A DNA stretch of 6,334 bases from an uncultured Micrococcales bacterium (GTDB taxonomy: Bacteria > Actinomycetota > Actinomycetes > S36-B12 > UBA10799), in contig CALFYG010000095.1 of assembly GCA_937952095.1 (NCBI GenBank), forward strand, positions 1 through 6,334. The letters are read 5' to 3'. Under the pieces are notes generated by a model. It did not search any database. It was not told the origin of the DNA and worked only from the letters and a program-made list of their open reading frames with translations. Below, in pieces: positions 1 to 4,444 of this stretch (positions within the stretch are counted from its first letter, which is position 1; each line of letters begins with the position of its first letter). A program made the position numbers and the translations under genes.

Positions 1-2
1 AA

Positions 3-32
3 GTTGAGAAACTTGTACTTGGAATGTCATGA
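3..32 (+). CDS. C-terminal tail of an upstream gene (partial)
   Basis: An open frame enters from the window's left edge and ends with VEKLVLGMS and a TGA at 30-32. That stop overlaps the ATG at 29-31 of the next gene as ATGA, the same 4-base junction used repeatedly further along this strand, which is the main reason to believe this frame. Only nine residues are visible, so the product cannot be identified. In related phages a DNA polymerase or another replication gene often precedes this nuclease-helicase pair, but nothing here confirms that. Confidence 0.4.
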   Translation, partial: VEKLVLGMS

Positions 33-199
33 CCCCTGAGCACCCCGACCTCCCCACCTTCGCCACCTGGACCCACGAGAACCTCGTGCGCTTTGCCACC
101 GAGGCGTACTTGAAACTACAGGATCAGCACGAACTGATTCAGCATCTCAGGCACCTTGTTGCCACAACACCGGAGGAGAAGAACGATGGAAACATTTGA
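29..199 (+). CDS. Small phage protein of unknown function, 56 aa
   Basis: The protein starts MTPEHPDLPTF and continues through WTHENLVRFATEAYLKLQDQ to a C-terminal charged helix. The central stretch (about residues 14-45) resembles a type of short hypothetical protein common in phage early operons: a Trp/His-Glu-Asn-Leu-Val segment followed by a probable coiled coil. There is no catalytic motif, signal peptide or membrane segment. The ATG at 29 overlaps the stop of the upstream frame (ATGA) and has only a weak GGA as ribosome binding site, so translation is probably coupled. Its end overlaps the next gene by 14 bases. Function is unknown; a regulatory or protein-interaction role in the replication operon is only a guess. 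Confidence 0.65.
   Translation: MTPEHPDLPTFATWTHENLVRFATEAYLKLQDQHELIQHLRHLVATTPEEKNDGNI
172..178 (+). promoter_or_regulatory. Ribosome binding site for the 186-359 gene
   Basis: GGAGGAG lies seven bases before the ATG at 186 and inside the end of the previous gene. It decides the start: the same frame is open further upstream with a TTG-type start near 156, but only the ATG at 186 has a well-placed Shine-Dalgarno sequence. Confidence 0.75.
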
Positions 200-359
200 C
201 GAGTGGTATCAGAACGAGTGCGAGATCGACGCAGCCGAGATGGTTGGCCCCAACGCTCACGAGTTCTGGGGGCTCGTGGAACGACTGGTCGAGGACGAGG
301 GTCGTCGAGAAGCAGCGATGCACCGCTACACCATGGAATTCGGTCATGCTGGAACGTGA
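186..359 (+). CDS. Small acidic phage protein of unknown function, 57 aa
   Basis: The protein begins METFDEWYQNECEID and is rich in Glu and Asp, with an amphipathic helix around FWGLVERLVEDEGRREAAM (residues 30-48). I do not recognise a family. It has no cysteine cluster, membrane segment or enzyme motif. The start is fixed by the strong GGAGGAG upstream. It overlaps the preceding gene by 14 bases and the nuclease gene that follows by another 14, so it is a full member of the nuclease-helicase operon. Being small, acidic and next to DNA enzymes, it could be an accessory or modulating peptide, but that is inference from position only. Confidence 0.7.
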   Translation: METFDEWYQNECEIDAAEMVGPNAHEFWGLVERLVEDEGRREAAMHRYTMEFGHAGT

Positions 360-627
360 CATAGAAGCCGCTGTGTGCCAGTACGCCCGAGAGGCCGGCA
401 TGCTGGTCTACAAGTTCACGAGCCCCAACCGAGCCGCGGTGCCCGACAGGCTGTTGATCACGCCCAAGGGGACCTCGTGGTTCATTGAATTCAAACGGGC
501 TGGCCAGAAGCCCACACCTCAGCAGCAGCGGGAGCACGAGAGGCTCAGGGATCACAAGGTCATGGTGTTCGTGGTGGACAACGTGTCGATGGGTCGGGCC
601 TGTGTGGATGCGATGAGGGAGTGGTGA
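346..627 (+). CDS. VRR-NUC domain nuclease, 93 aa
   Basis: This is a stand-alone VRR-NUC protein of the PD-(D/E)XK nuclease superfamily, a metal-dependent DNA endonuclease fold found as a single domain in many phages and fused to other domains in eukaryotic FAN1. The N-terminal helix MLERDIEAAV is typical of the family. The active site is visible as P33-D34 (VPDR), then E48-x-K50 in FIEFK, with Q60 in the PQQQ helix that follows KPTP. The length is normal for the phage version. The start at 346 is chosen because the family begins just before the ERDIE helix; the frame is open further upstream but encodes nothing family-like. Its ribosome binding site is weak and it overlaps the previous gene by 14 bases, so coupled translation is likely. 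Its stop is coupled (TGATG) to the helicase gene. Likely role: processing branched or ended DNA during phage replication or recombination. Confidence 0.92.
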   Translation: MLERDIEAAVCQYAREAGMLVYKFTSPNRAAVPDRLLITPKGTSWFIEFKRAGQKPTPQQQREHERLRDHKVMVFVVDNVSMGRACVDAMREW

Positions 628-2036
628 TGCTGAGAACCCCAGACCAGTTGCACGAGTATCAGCGCAACATGGTGAACTTCCAATGCACCCGACCCAACTC
701 GATGATATGGGCCGACATGGGCCTTGGTAAGTCAGTGGTCACTCTCACCAGCATCGCGCACCTCTTGAACACGGGCTTCCTGAGAGGCGTGGTCATCGTG
801 GCGCCCATCCGCGTGATCCGTCTCGTCTGGAGGCAGGAAGCGGCCCGCTGGACCCACACGAAGCACCTGACCTTCTCGATGCTCACAGGCACCCGGGATC
901 AGCGCACCAGGGCTCTCCTGCGGCCTGCCAACGTGTACCTGATCAACTACGAGAACCTGCAGTGGCTCGCGGAAACTCTGGCGACCTACTACACGGGCAA
1001 GGACAAGCCGCTGCCGTTCAACGGGGTCGTGTGGGACGAGATCAGCAAGTGCAAGAACAGCAGCACCCAGCGAGTCAAGGCGGTCGAGAAGATCCTGCCC
1101 CACTTCGACTGGACCACGGGACTCACGGGAACCCCTGCATCCAATGGCTACAAGGATCTGCACGGTCAGTATCTCGTGGTCGATCGGGGGCAGCGCCTGG
1201 GGACCAGCAAGACCGCATTCAGGGGTCGGTTCTACAAGAAGGCTGGACCCTACAAGGAGGTGCCCTACGAAGGCGCGGAGAACGAGATCAAGCAGTTGAT
1301 CGGGGACATCACGCTGGAGATGTCGGCCGAGGACTACAACAAGCTCCCGGACCTCGTGGTCAACGACATCAACATCGAGATGCCCGAGAACCTGAGAACC
1401 CTCTACGACCGCATGGAGAAGGAGTTCTTCATCCAACTCGACAGCGGCAAGCAGGTTGAGATGTTCAATCAGGCGGCACTGACCAACAAGTGTCTCCAGT
1501 TCGCCAACGGCGCCATGTACCCAGTGGCCGGGATGCCTCTGTGGGAACCGATCCACGACCTCAAGCTGGAGGCGCTGGAGGAGATCATCGACGAGGCCCA
1601 GGGCCAGCAGGTACTGTGCGCCTATGGGTATCGGTCGGACACCGAGAGGATCATGAAGCGGTTCCACGAGTTGCGCCCGATCAACCTGACCGAGTGCAAG
1701 TCGGAGGCATCACTCAACAACGCCATGGCTCGGTGGGCCTCGGGGGACTGCCCCCTGATGATTGGCCACCCGGCATCCATGGGTCACGGGATTGACGGCT
1801 TGCAGAAGCGCGGGCACATTGTCGTCTGGTACGGGTTGAACTGGAGCCTGGACCTGTACGACCAGATGAACGCACGCATCCGGCGTCAGGGTCAGGGGGC
1901 TCCGGTGATCTGCCACAGGCTCATGATGCTCGATACGCTGGATCAGGCACAGGCGCTGGCTCTGGACGAGAAGGCGCAGACTCAGGCGGGTCTGAGAAAC
2001 GCGGTCAAACAATATCGCTTGACACGCGGGATGTGA
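627..2036 (+). CDS. SNF2-family (superfamily 2) DEAD-like helicase/ATPase, 469 aa
   Basis: This is a superfamily 2 helicase/translocase of the phage SNF2-like type, full length for that group. The first RecA-like domain shows a Q-motif-like HEYQRNMV (9-16), Walker A ADMGLGKS (29-36), motif Ia VVIVAPIRV (55-63), Walker B DEIS (137-140) and motif III LTGTP (166-170). The second domain shows motif V GHGIDGL (386-392) and motif VI QMNARIRRQGQ (413-423) with the arginine-finger region. The family uses ATP to move on or remodel double-stranded DNA. The start is the ATG at 627, which shares its A with the nuclease stop (TGATG) and has AGGGAG five bases upstream; GTG codons at 621 and 624 are also in frame but less likely. 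Coupling to VRR-NUC suggests the two act on the same DNA intermediates. The last 30 or so bases of the gene contain the -35 element of the promoter for the next gene. Confidence 0.95.
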   Translation: MLRTPDQLHEYQRNMVNFQCTRPNSMIWADMGLGKSVVTLTSIAHLLNTGFLRGVVIVAPIRVIRLVWRQEAARWTHTKHLTFSMLTGTRDQRTRALLRPANVYLINYENLQWLAETLATYYTGKDKPLPFNGVVWDEISKCKNSSTQRVKAVEKILPHFDWTTGLTGTPASNGYKDLHGQYLVVDRGQRLGTSKTAFRGRFYKKAGPYKEVPYEGAENEIKQLIGDITLEMSAEDYNKLPDLVVNDINIEMPENLRTLYDRMEKEFFIQLDSGKQVEMFNQAALTNKCLQFANGAMYPVAGMPLWEPIHDLKLEALEEIIDEAQGQQVLCAYGYRSDTERIMKRFHELRPINLTECKSEASLNNAMARWASGDCPLMIGHPASMGHGIDGLQKRGHIVVWYGLNWSLDLYDQMNARIRRQGQGAPVICHRLMMLDTLDQAQALALDEKAQTQAGLRNAVKQYRLTRGM

Positions 2037-2049
2037 TTCGTGGTACAGT
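2019..2049 (+). promoter_or_regulatory. Predicted sigma70-type promoter with extended -10
   Basis: A perfect TTGACA (2019-2024) lies inside the end of the helicase gene, followed after 19 bases by TACAGT (2044-2049). The -10 matches four of six consensus bases and is preceded by TGG, giving an extended -10 (TGN). The spacer is two bases longer than ideal, which an extended -10 can tolerate. It sits directly before the AT-rich gene at 2078 and could give that gene and the four coupled genes after it their own transcription. TGTGAT (2032-2037) and ATCACA (2057-2062) form an inverted repeat around the -10 and could be an operator. No experimental support can be seen in the sequence. Confidence 0.5.
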
Positions 2050-2065
2050 GTTGCACATCACAACG

Positions 2066-2075
2066 AAGGAGGGAG
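2066..2075 (+). promoter_or_regulatory. Very strong ribosome binding site for the 2078 gene
   Basis: AAGGAGGGAG ends two bases before the ATG at 2078; its AAGGAGG core leaves five bases. It is the best Shine-Dalgarno sequence in the window and sets the start at 2078 rather than the in-frame ATG at 2033, which would lie over the promoter. Confidence 0.8.
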
Positions 2076-2077
2076 AA

Positions 2078-2611
2078 ATGAGTGATTACGGTGGGACGAT
2101 TTTCAACATGCCTGGAAAACCAAGGATCGGGCTTGCTAAAGAGAAGAGCAATCTGAGCAAATTGGCGAATCACACCGGGAAGATCGCAATTGACTGCCCT
2201 GAGTGCGGATTGACTTTCACCAGATATGCTTGTCACGCTAAGAGATGTGGTACTAGCTATTGCAGCAAGGCGTGCGCGAACAGCGGGCAACGCAAAACTG
2301 TAAAAATGAGTTGTGTTATTTGCTCAAGTGTTTTTGAGACCATACCATGCAAGGTTCGCACAAAGCATCAAGTGACCTGTTCTGAATCTTGCAGTTCAGT
2401 ACGGCAGTCTCAATTGGTGAAAGATTCGGCAATTTTTAGGAAAACGTGGAGTAGAACGCGAGCACAAGGGAAAGGGAAATTGACTGTTGGGCAAGTGATG
2501 GAGATAGGTGAAAGTGCCGAGTCAACTGGCGCATTAGTCAAAAGGTATTCGGTTAGTGATAACACCATTCGCAACGCAAGACGAGAATGGGCAAAGGAGC
2601 ACGGCAAATGA
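2078..2611 (+). CDS. AT-rich gene: tandem cysteine (zinc-finger-like) modules plus helix-turn-helix, 177 aa
   Basis: This is probably a DNA-binding protein. Module one has C40-x2-C43, F47, C52, C62-x3-C66; module two has C79-x2-C82, F86, C91, C101-x3-C105. All six positions recur at exactly +39 residues, so the region is a tandem duplication of a treble-clef-like zinc-binding unit. After a basic linker (about 115-134), residues 135-171 form a helix-turn-helix: LTVGQVMEIGES, then GALVKRYSVSDNTIRNARR. Similar CxxC...CSxxC fingers and C-terminal HTHs occur at the edges of phage HNH homing endonucleases, but no HNH core is visible here, so it may be a derived regulator or an endonuclease remnant. 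Three sampled 60-base lines are 40-45% G+C, against about 65% in the helicase gene, which suggests recent acquisition. It has its own predicted promoter and strong ribosome binding site, and its stop overlaps the next gene as ATGA. Confidence 0.85.
   Translation: MSDYGGTIFNMPGKPRIGLAKEKSNLSKLANHTGKIAIDCPECGLTFTRYACHAKRCGTSYCSKACANSGQRKTVKMSCVICSSVFETIPCKVRTKHQVTCSESCSSVRQSQLVKDSAIFRKTWSRTRAQGKGKLTVGQVMEIGESAESTGALVKRYSVSDNTIRNARREWAKEHGK
2195..2392 (+). repeat. Protein-level tandem duplication of a 39-residue cysteine module
   Basis: Residues 40-66 and 79-105 of the 2078 gene product share Cys, Cys, Phe, Cys, Cys, Cys at the same offsets (0, +3, +7, +12, +22, +26), with a period of 39 residues (117 bases). 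The intervening residues have diverged, so the duplication is old or the two units are independently constrained. The DNA copies are no longer clearly alike by eye. Confidence 0.7.
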
Positions 2612-2781
2612 GAACCCTGATTGAACTGTTCCGAGTCCCCAGCGCCAAGACCCTCGCGCAGCGGCAGATCGAGGAGTCCGAGCGTCAGTGGGTCAAGCAC
2701 TTGGCTGCTGCCGAGTATCACCAAGCCATGATGCGGTATCACACCGATGTCGTGCGTCAACTGAAAGCGAGGGAGTCATGA
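2608..2781 (+). CDS. Small helical phage protein, 57 aa, unknown function
   Basis: The protein starts MRTLIELFRVPSAKTLAQRQ and continues as an almost uninterrupted charged helix (about residues 15-55) that could form a coiled coil. It resembles short hypothetical proteins common in phage early operons that start with a Leu-Phe-Arg-x-Pro-Ser-Ala segment, but no function is known to me. Its ATG overlaps the stop of the AT-rich gene (ATGA), and its ribosome binding site AAAGGAG (2593-2599, eight bases upstream) lies inside that gene. An in-frame ATG at 2587 would place the start before this site and is less likely. G+C content returns to normal at about this point. Confidence 0.72.
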   Translation: MRTLIELFRVPSAKTLAQRQIEESERQWVKHLAAAEYHQAMMRYHTDVVRQLKARES

Positions 2782-2984
2782 TCTGGTGGGTCATCGGCGT
2801 CACGAGCGCCATCCTGTTCATCTTGTGGTTCTTGTGGGAACTGAAGCACGCGCCCGTGGAGGACTTCGACAGGGATCTCGGTCGCGAGGAGGACCATGCC
2901 GCCGCGGATCAGTGCATCCAGGCGTCACGCCCCGCGCCTCTGGATCACCCGCACCTGCGTGCGATTACGGGGCCACGCAAATGA
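2778..2984 (+). CDS. Single-pass small membrane protein, 68 aa
   Basis: Residues 3-20 are strongly hydrophobic and tryptophan-rich (WWVIGVTSAILFILWFLW), forming one N-terminal membrane anchor. They are followed by a charged, proline-containing soluble tail with an acidic patch (VEDFDRDLGREEDH). The most likely topology is an anchor with the tail in the cytoplasm, since there is no signal-peptidase site. The ATG overlaps the previous stop (ATGA), with GAGGGAG just upstream. It sits among early genes, far from the lysis genes and on the opposite strand, so a holin role is not favoured. A host-membrane-directed accessory function is possible but unproven. Confidence 0.7.
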   Translation: MIWWVIGVTSAILFILWFLWELKHAPVEDFDRDLGREEDHAAADQCIQASRPAPLDHPHLRAITGPRK

Positions 2985-3109
2985 AGTGCCCCCACTGCAA
3001 GGCATGGTCCTTCTGCCTGGAGACTCGGACCCGGCGAGACGGCACCCGGCGCCGCAGGTACGAGTGCGCCAACGGCCACAGGTTCACAACCGAGGAGCGA
3101 GTGATATGA
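2981..3109 (+). CDS. NrdR-like mini zinc-ribbon protein, 42 aa
   Basis: The protein is little more than one zinc ribbon. C3-x2-C6 (CPHC) and C29-x3-H33 (CANGH) are the likely metal ligands, with a very basic strand between them (ETRTRRDGTRRRR) and the closing motif HRFTTEERV. This closely matches the DNA-binding N-terminal ribbon of the ribonucleotide reductase repressor NrdR, in which the motif is C-x2-C...C-x2-C...RFTT-ERV, except that here the last ligand is His and the ATP-cone domain is absent. Such isolated ribbons occur in phages and may act as small DNA-binding regulators. The start overlaps the previous stop as ATGA, and its own stop overlaps the next gene the same way. It would be easy to miss because of its size. 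Confidence 0.8.
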   Translation: MKCPHCKAWSFCLETRTRRDGTRRRRYECANGHRFTTEERVI

Positions 3110-3330
3110 CCCACCAAGCCTACTGGCCCGGAACCAGCATCCCCAAGTCCCACGGCAACGCTTTCGACCTCTCCGCGTGCCCCGGGGTGCTGGCCCGGGA
3201 GTTCTACCTGAGTCAGGTGAAGGCCGATGCGGGACTCAAGGGTGCGAAGGCTACACAGATCACGACCTACACCAGAGCGGTGCCGGGACTGGTGATCAGG
3301 CCACGCCCTTTACCTTCTCGACCGACCTGA
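3106..3330 (+). CDS. Small phage protein of unknown function, 74 aa
   Basis: The protein begins MTHQAYWPGTSIPKSHGNAFD. The segment YWPGT...IPKSHGNAFDLSA looks like the conserved start of a family of small phage proteins whose role I do not know. The C-terminal half (ITTYTRAVPGLVIRPRPLPSRPT) is basic and proline-rich and looks unstructured. The ATG overlaps the preceding stop as ATGA. It is the last gene of the rightward operon and runs 35 bases past the stop of the convergent holin gene, so its final 11 codons double as holin codons on the other strand. The odd tail may result from loss of an earlier stop. Confidence 0.65.
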   Translation: MTHQAYWPGTSIPKSHGNAFDLSACPGVLAREFYLSQVKADAGLKGAKATQITTYTRAVPGLVIRPRPLPSRPT

Positions 3331-3694
3331 GCCCCGCGATCCCGAGAAGCCCGCCCAGCGTGTAGATCAGCACATCGGAGTCCACAGCAGGCGGCGCAGG
3401 CCATCCCTTCGCCACGGCAAGCCATGACAGGACGTTATGACCGATCGTGGCGTAGGCCAGCCCAGTGCCGCAGCACCAGCCGACAAACGGTCGCCAGCCT
3501 GCGACGAAGATGCTAGGGTGCTGGGCTTCCTTGGCGTTGATCTCAAGCTGCGCCAAAACGGTCTGCAGGTCCCCGGCTTGAGCGATCTTGAGCAGTTCCA
3601 GTTCCGCAGCAGCCTTGGCCGATGGATCCGGGAACATGCGCTCGATGATCTTGCCACCGAGGTCGAACAGGGGGCCGAGAAGCAAGGGGTTCAT
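3296..3694 (-). CDS. Holin, three-transmembrane (GTA-type 3TM) family, 132 aa
   Basis: This is a membrane protein that would form lesions in the inner membrane to release or activate the endolysin. The N-terminus NPLLLGPLFDLGGKIIERMFPDP, a charged helix (residues 25-57, AELELLKIAQAGDLQ), the signature HPSIFVAGWRPFVGW (59-73) and the closing GLRSVEKVKGVA all fit the 3TM holin family of proteobacterial phages and gene transfer agents. Hydrophobic segments lie at about 62-95 (probably two passes) and 108-122. I chose the ATG at 3694 because a GAGG lies seven bases upstream. A GTG at 3700, two codons earlier and overlapping the endolysin stop (GTGA), is also possible. The gene lies directly downstream of the endolysin and is last in the leftward operon; its stop lies inside the convergent gene. 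Confidence 0.9.
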   Translation of the reverse strand: MNPLLLGPLFDLGGKIIERMFPDPSAKAAAELELLKIAQAGDLQTVLAQLEINAKEAQHPSIFVAGWRPFVGWCCGTGLAYATIGHNVLSWLAVAKGWPAPPAVDSDVLIYTLGGLLGIAGLRSVEKVKGVA

Positions 3695-3696
3695 GG

Positions 3697-4164
3697 TCAC
3701 GCCTCAATCAAGTTCTTGGCGATCCGGTTCGCCCAGCCGCGCCCGAACGCCGGCCACGTAGCCAGCGACGACATGAACTGCAGCCGGTGCCCGTTGAACC
3801 GGGCCACCAGACGGCTCGCATGCATCGACTGGATGGCCTGGAGGGTCACTGGCCCCAGAACCCCGTCATCATCGGTCCCCACGGCCCGCTGGAGCGTGCG
3901 GATTGCCGTCTTGACCCCCGAGTTCACCGCCATGTCGAACAGGTCGAACTTGACACCATCGGGAACCGCATCGCAGCCTGCCGGGGACCAGTAGTCCCTG
4001 CGGTAGAGTTCCCGGGCTCGCTCCAGCGTCATGCCGGCAATGTCCTCGCCCGGGTACGTCCGCTTGCTGATCCCGTACTTCGTCTCACCACCGGGATCTC
4101 GGGGATCGTTGACGTAGCCACCTTCGTGACCGATGAGGCGTTCAAACGCGGCGTCGAAGATCAT
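3697..4164 (-). CDS. Endolysin, glycoside hydrolase family 108 (N-acetylmuramidase), 155 aa
   Basis: This enzyme cleaves the glycan backbone of peptidoglycan at the end of infection. The GH108 domain occupies the N-terminal part: FERLIGHEGGYVNDPRDPGG with the catalytic Glu in EGGY (E14), then TKYGISKRTYP (28-38) and ARELYRRDYW (50-59). The C-terminal half is the peptidoglycan-binding PG_binding_3 type: FDLFDMAVNSG (73-83), a LQRA helix, DGVLGP (100-105) and a final W-x-NR motif. Length is typical for the single-chain family. There is no signal peptide or SAR anchor, so export depends on the holin encoded next. The start at 4164 gives the standard family N-terminus; its ATG overlaps the stop of a short upstream frame (ATGA), and there is no good ribosome binding site, so coupling is likely. 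Confidence 0.94.
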   Translation of the reverse strand: MIFDAAFERLIGHEGGYVNDPRDPGGETKYGISKRTYPGEDIAGMTLERARELYRRDYWSPAGCDAVPDGVKFDLFDMAVNSGVKTAIRTLQRAVGTDDDGVLGPVTLQAIQSMHASRLVARFNGHRLQFMSSLATWPAFGRGWANRIAKNLIEA

Positions 4165-4244
4165 ATGTAGTGCAGGCACGTTGAAACGACGAGGGTGCAA
4201 TACGCGACCCACCGATACCGTTGCGCCAACTCGTCGAGCATCAT
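4161..4244 (-). CDS. Candidate 27-aa membrane peptide between two lysis-module genes
   Basis: The frame MMLDELAQRYRW...CLHYI has a short charged head (residues 1-11) and a hydrophobic tail (about 12-27, WVAYCTLVVSTCLHYI) that could just span or insert in a membrane. Both ends form ATGA junctions: its first ATG (4244) overlaps the stop of the 63-aa gene, and its stop overlaps the ATG of the endolysin. AAAGG sits two bases before the first ATG and five before the second (4241), so a 26-residue product is equally possible. Without it there would be a 76-base untranslated gap in an otherwise packed cassette. It could be a lysis accessory peptide, or merely a coupling leader that brings ribosomes to the endolysin start, which has no ribosome binding site. 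No family is recognised. Confidence 0.5.
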   Translation of the reverse strand: MMLDELAQRYRWVAYCTLVVSTCLHYI

Positions 4245-4432
4245 GGCCTTTGTTGGAGCCACTTCAACAACTCGCCGCCTTTGTCGATCAAGGCGTGAAG
4301 TCCGGCGACCAGTGCGGCGGTCCACAAAGCCACGCGACGGAGCATGTTCCAGAGCCATTTCCAGCGGTCCCTTTCTATCTTGGCTGCGCGAAGGTCAGCG
4401 ATTTCGGAGTCGGTGAGTTTTTCATTCCTCAT
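4241..4432 (-). CDS. Small single-pass membrane protein of the lysis/tail module, 63 aa
   Basis: An N-terminal charged helix (MRNEKLTDSEIADLRAAKIERDRWKWLW, residues 1-28) leads into one hydrophobic segment (about 33-49, RVALWTAALVAGLHALI), followed by a short basic amphipathic tail (DKGGELLKWLQQRP). This plan is common for small phage membrane proteins encoded between the tail fibre and the endolysin, often labelled holin-like or hypothetical. It may be an antiholin or a second holin component, but nothing in the sequence proves this. The ATG at 4432 is 12 bases after the tail gene's stop, with only a weak GTGAG before it. Its stop overlaps the candidate 27-aa peptide. Confidence 0.75.
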   Translation of the reverse strand: MRNEKLTDSEIADLRAAKIERDRWKWLWNMLRRVALWTAALVAGLHALIDKGGELLKWLQQRP

Positions 4433-4444
4433 GGCTCACTTTCA

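Noticed and set aside
732..1667. Long open frame (311 codons) on the - strand inside the helicase gene
   Set aside because: It is antisense to a helicase with complete motifs. Its product is rich in Leu, Val and His without domain structure, a normal by-product of G/C-ending codons.
2032..2062. CRP-like site from TGTGA and TCACA
   Set aside because: The two half-sites are 21 bases apart instead of the 6 required for CRP, so they are noted only as a possible operator for another protein.
2078..2611. HNH homing endonuclease
   Set aside because: The zinc-finger-like modules and HTH are reminiscent of such proteins, but no H-N-H catalytic motif, LAGLIDADG or GIY-YIG signature can be seen, so a nuclease call is not supported.
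2778..2984. Holin or antiholin call for the single-pass membrane protein
   Set aside because: It lies in the opposite-strand early-type operon away from the lysis genes and has no family signature; a plain membrane-protein call is safer.
3314..3349. Terminator hairpin between the convergent operons (CTTCTCG pairing with CGAGAAG)
   Set aside because: The seven-base arms are perfect, but the 22-base loop is large, there is no T run on either side, and the arms lie within holin codons.
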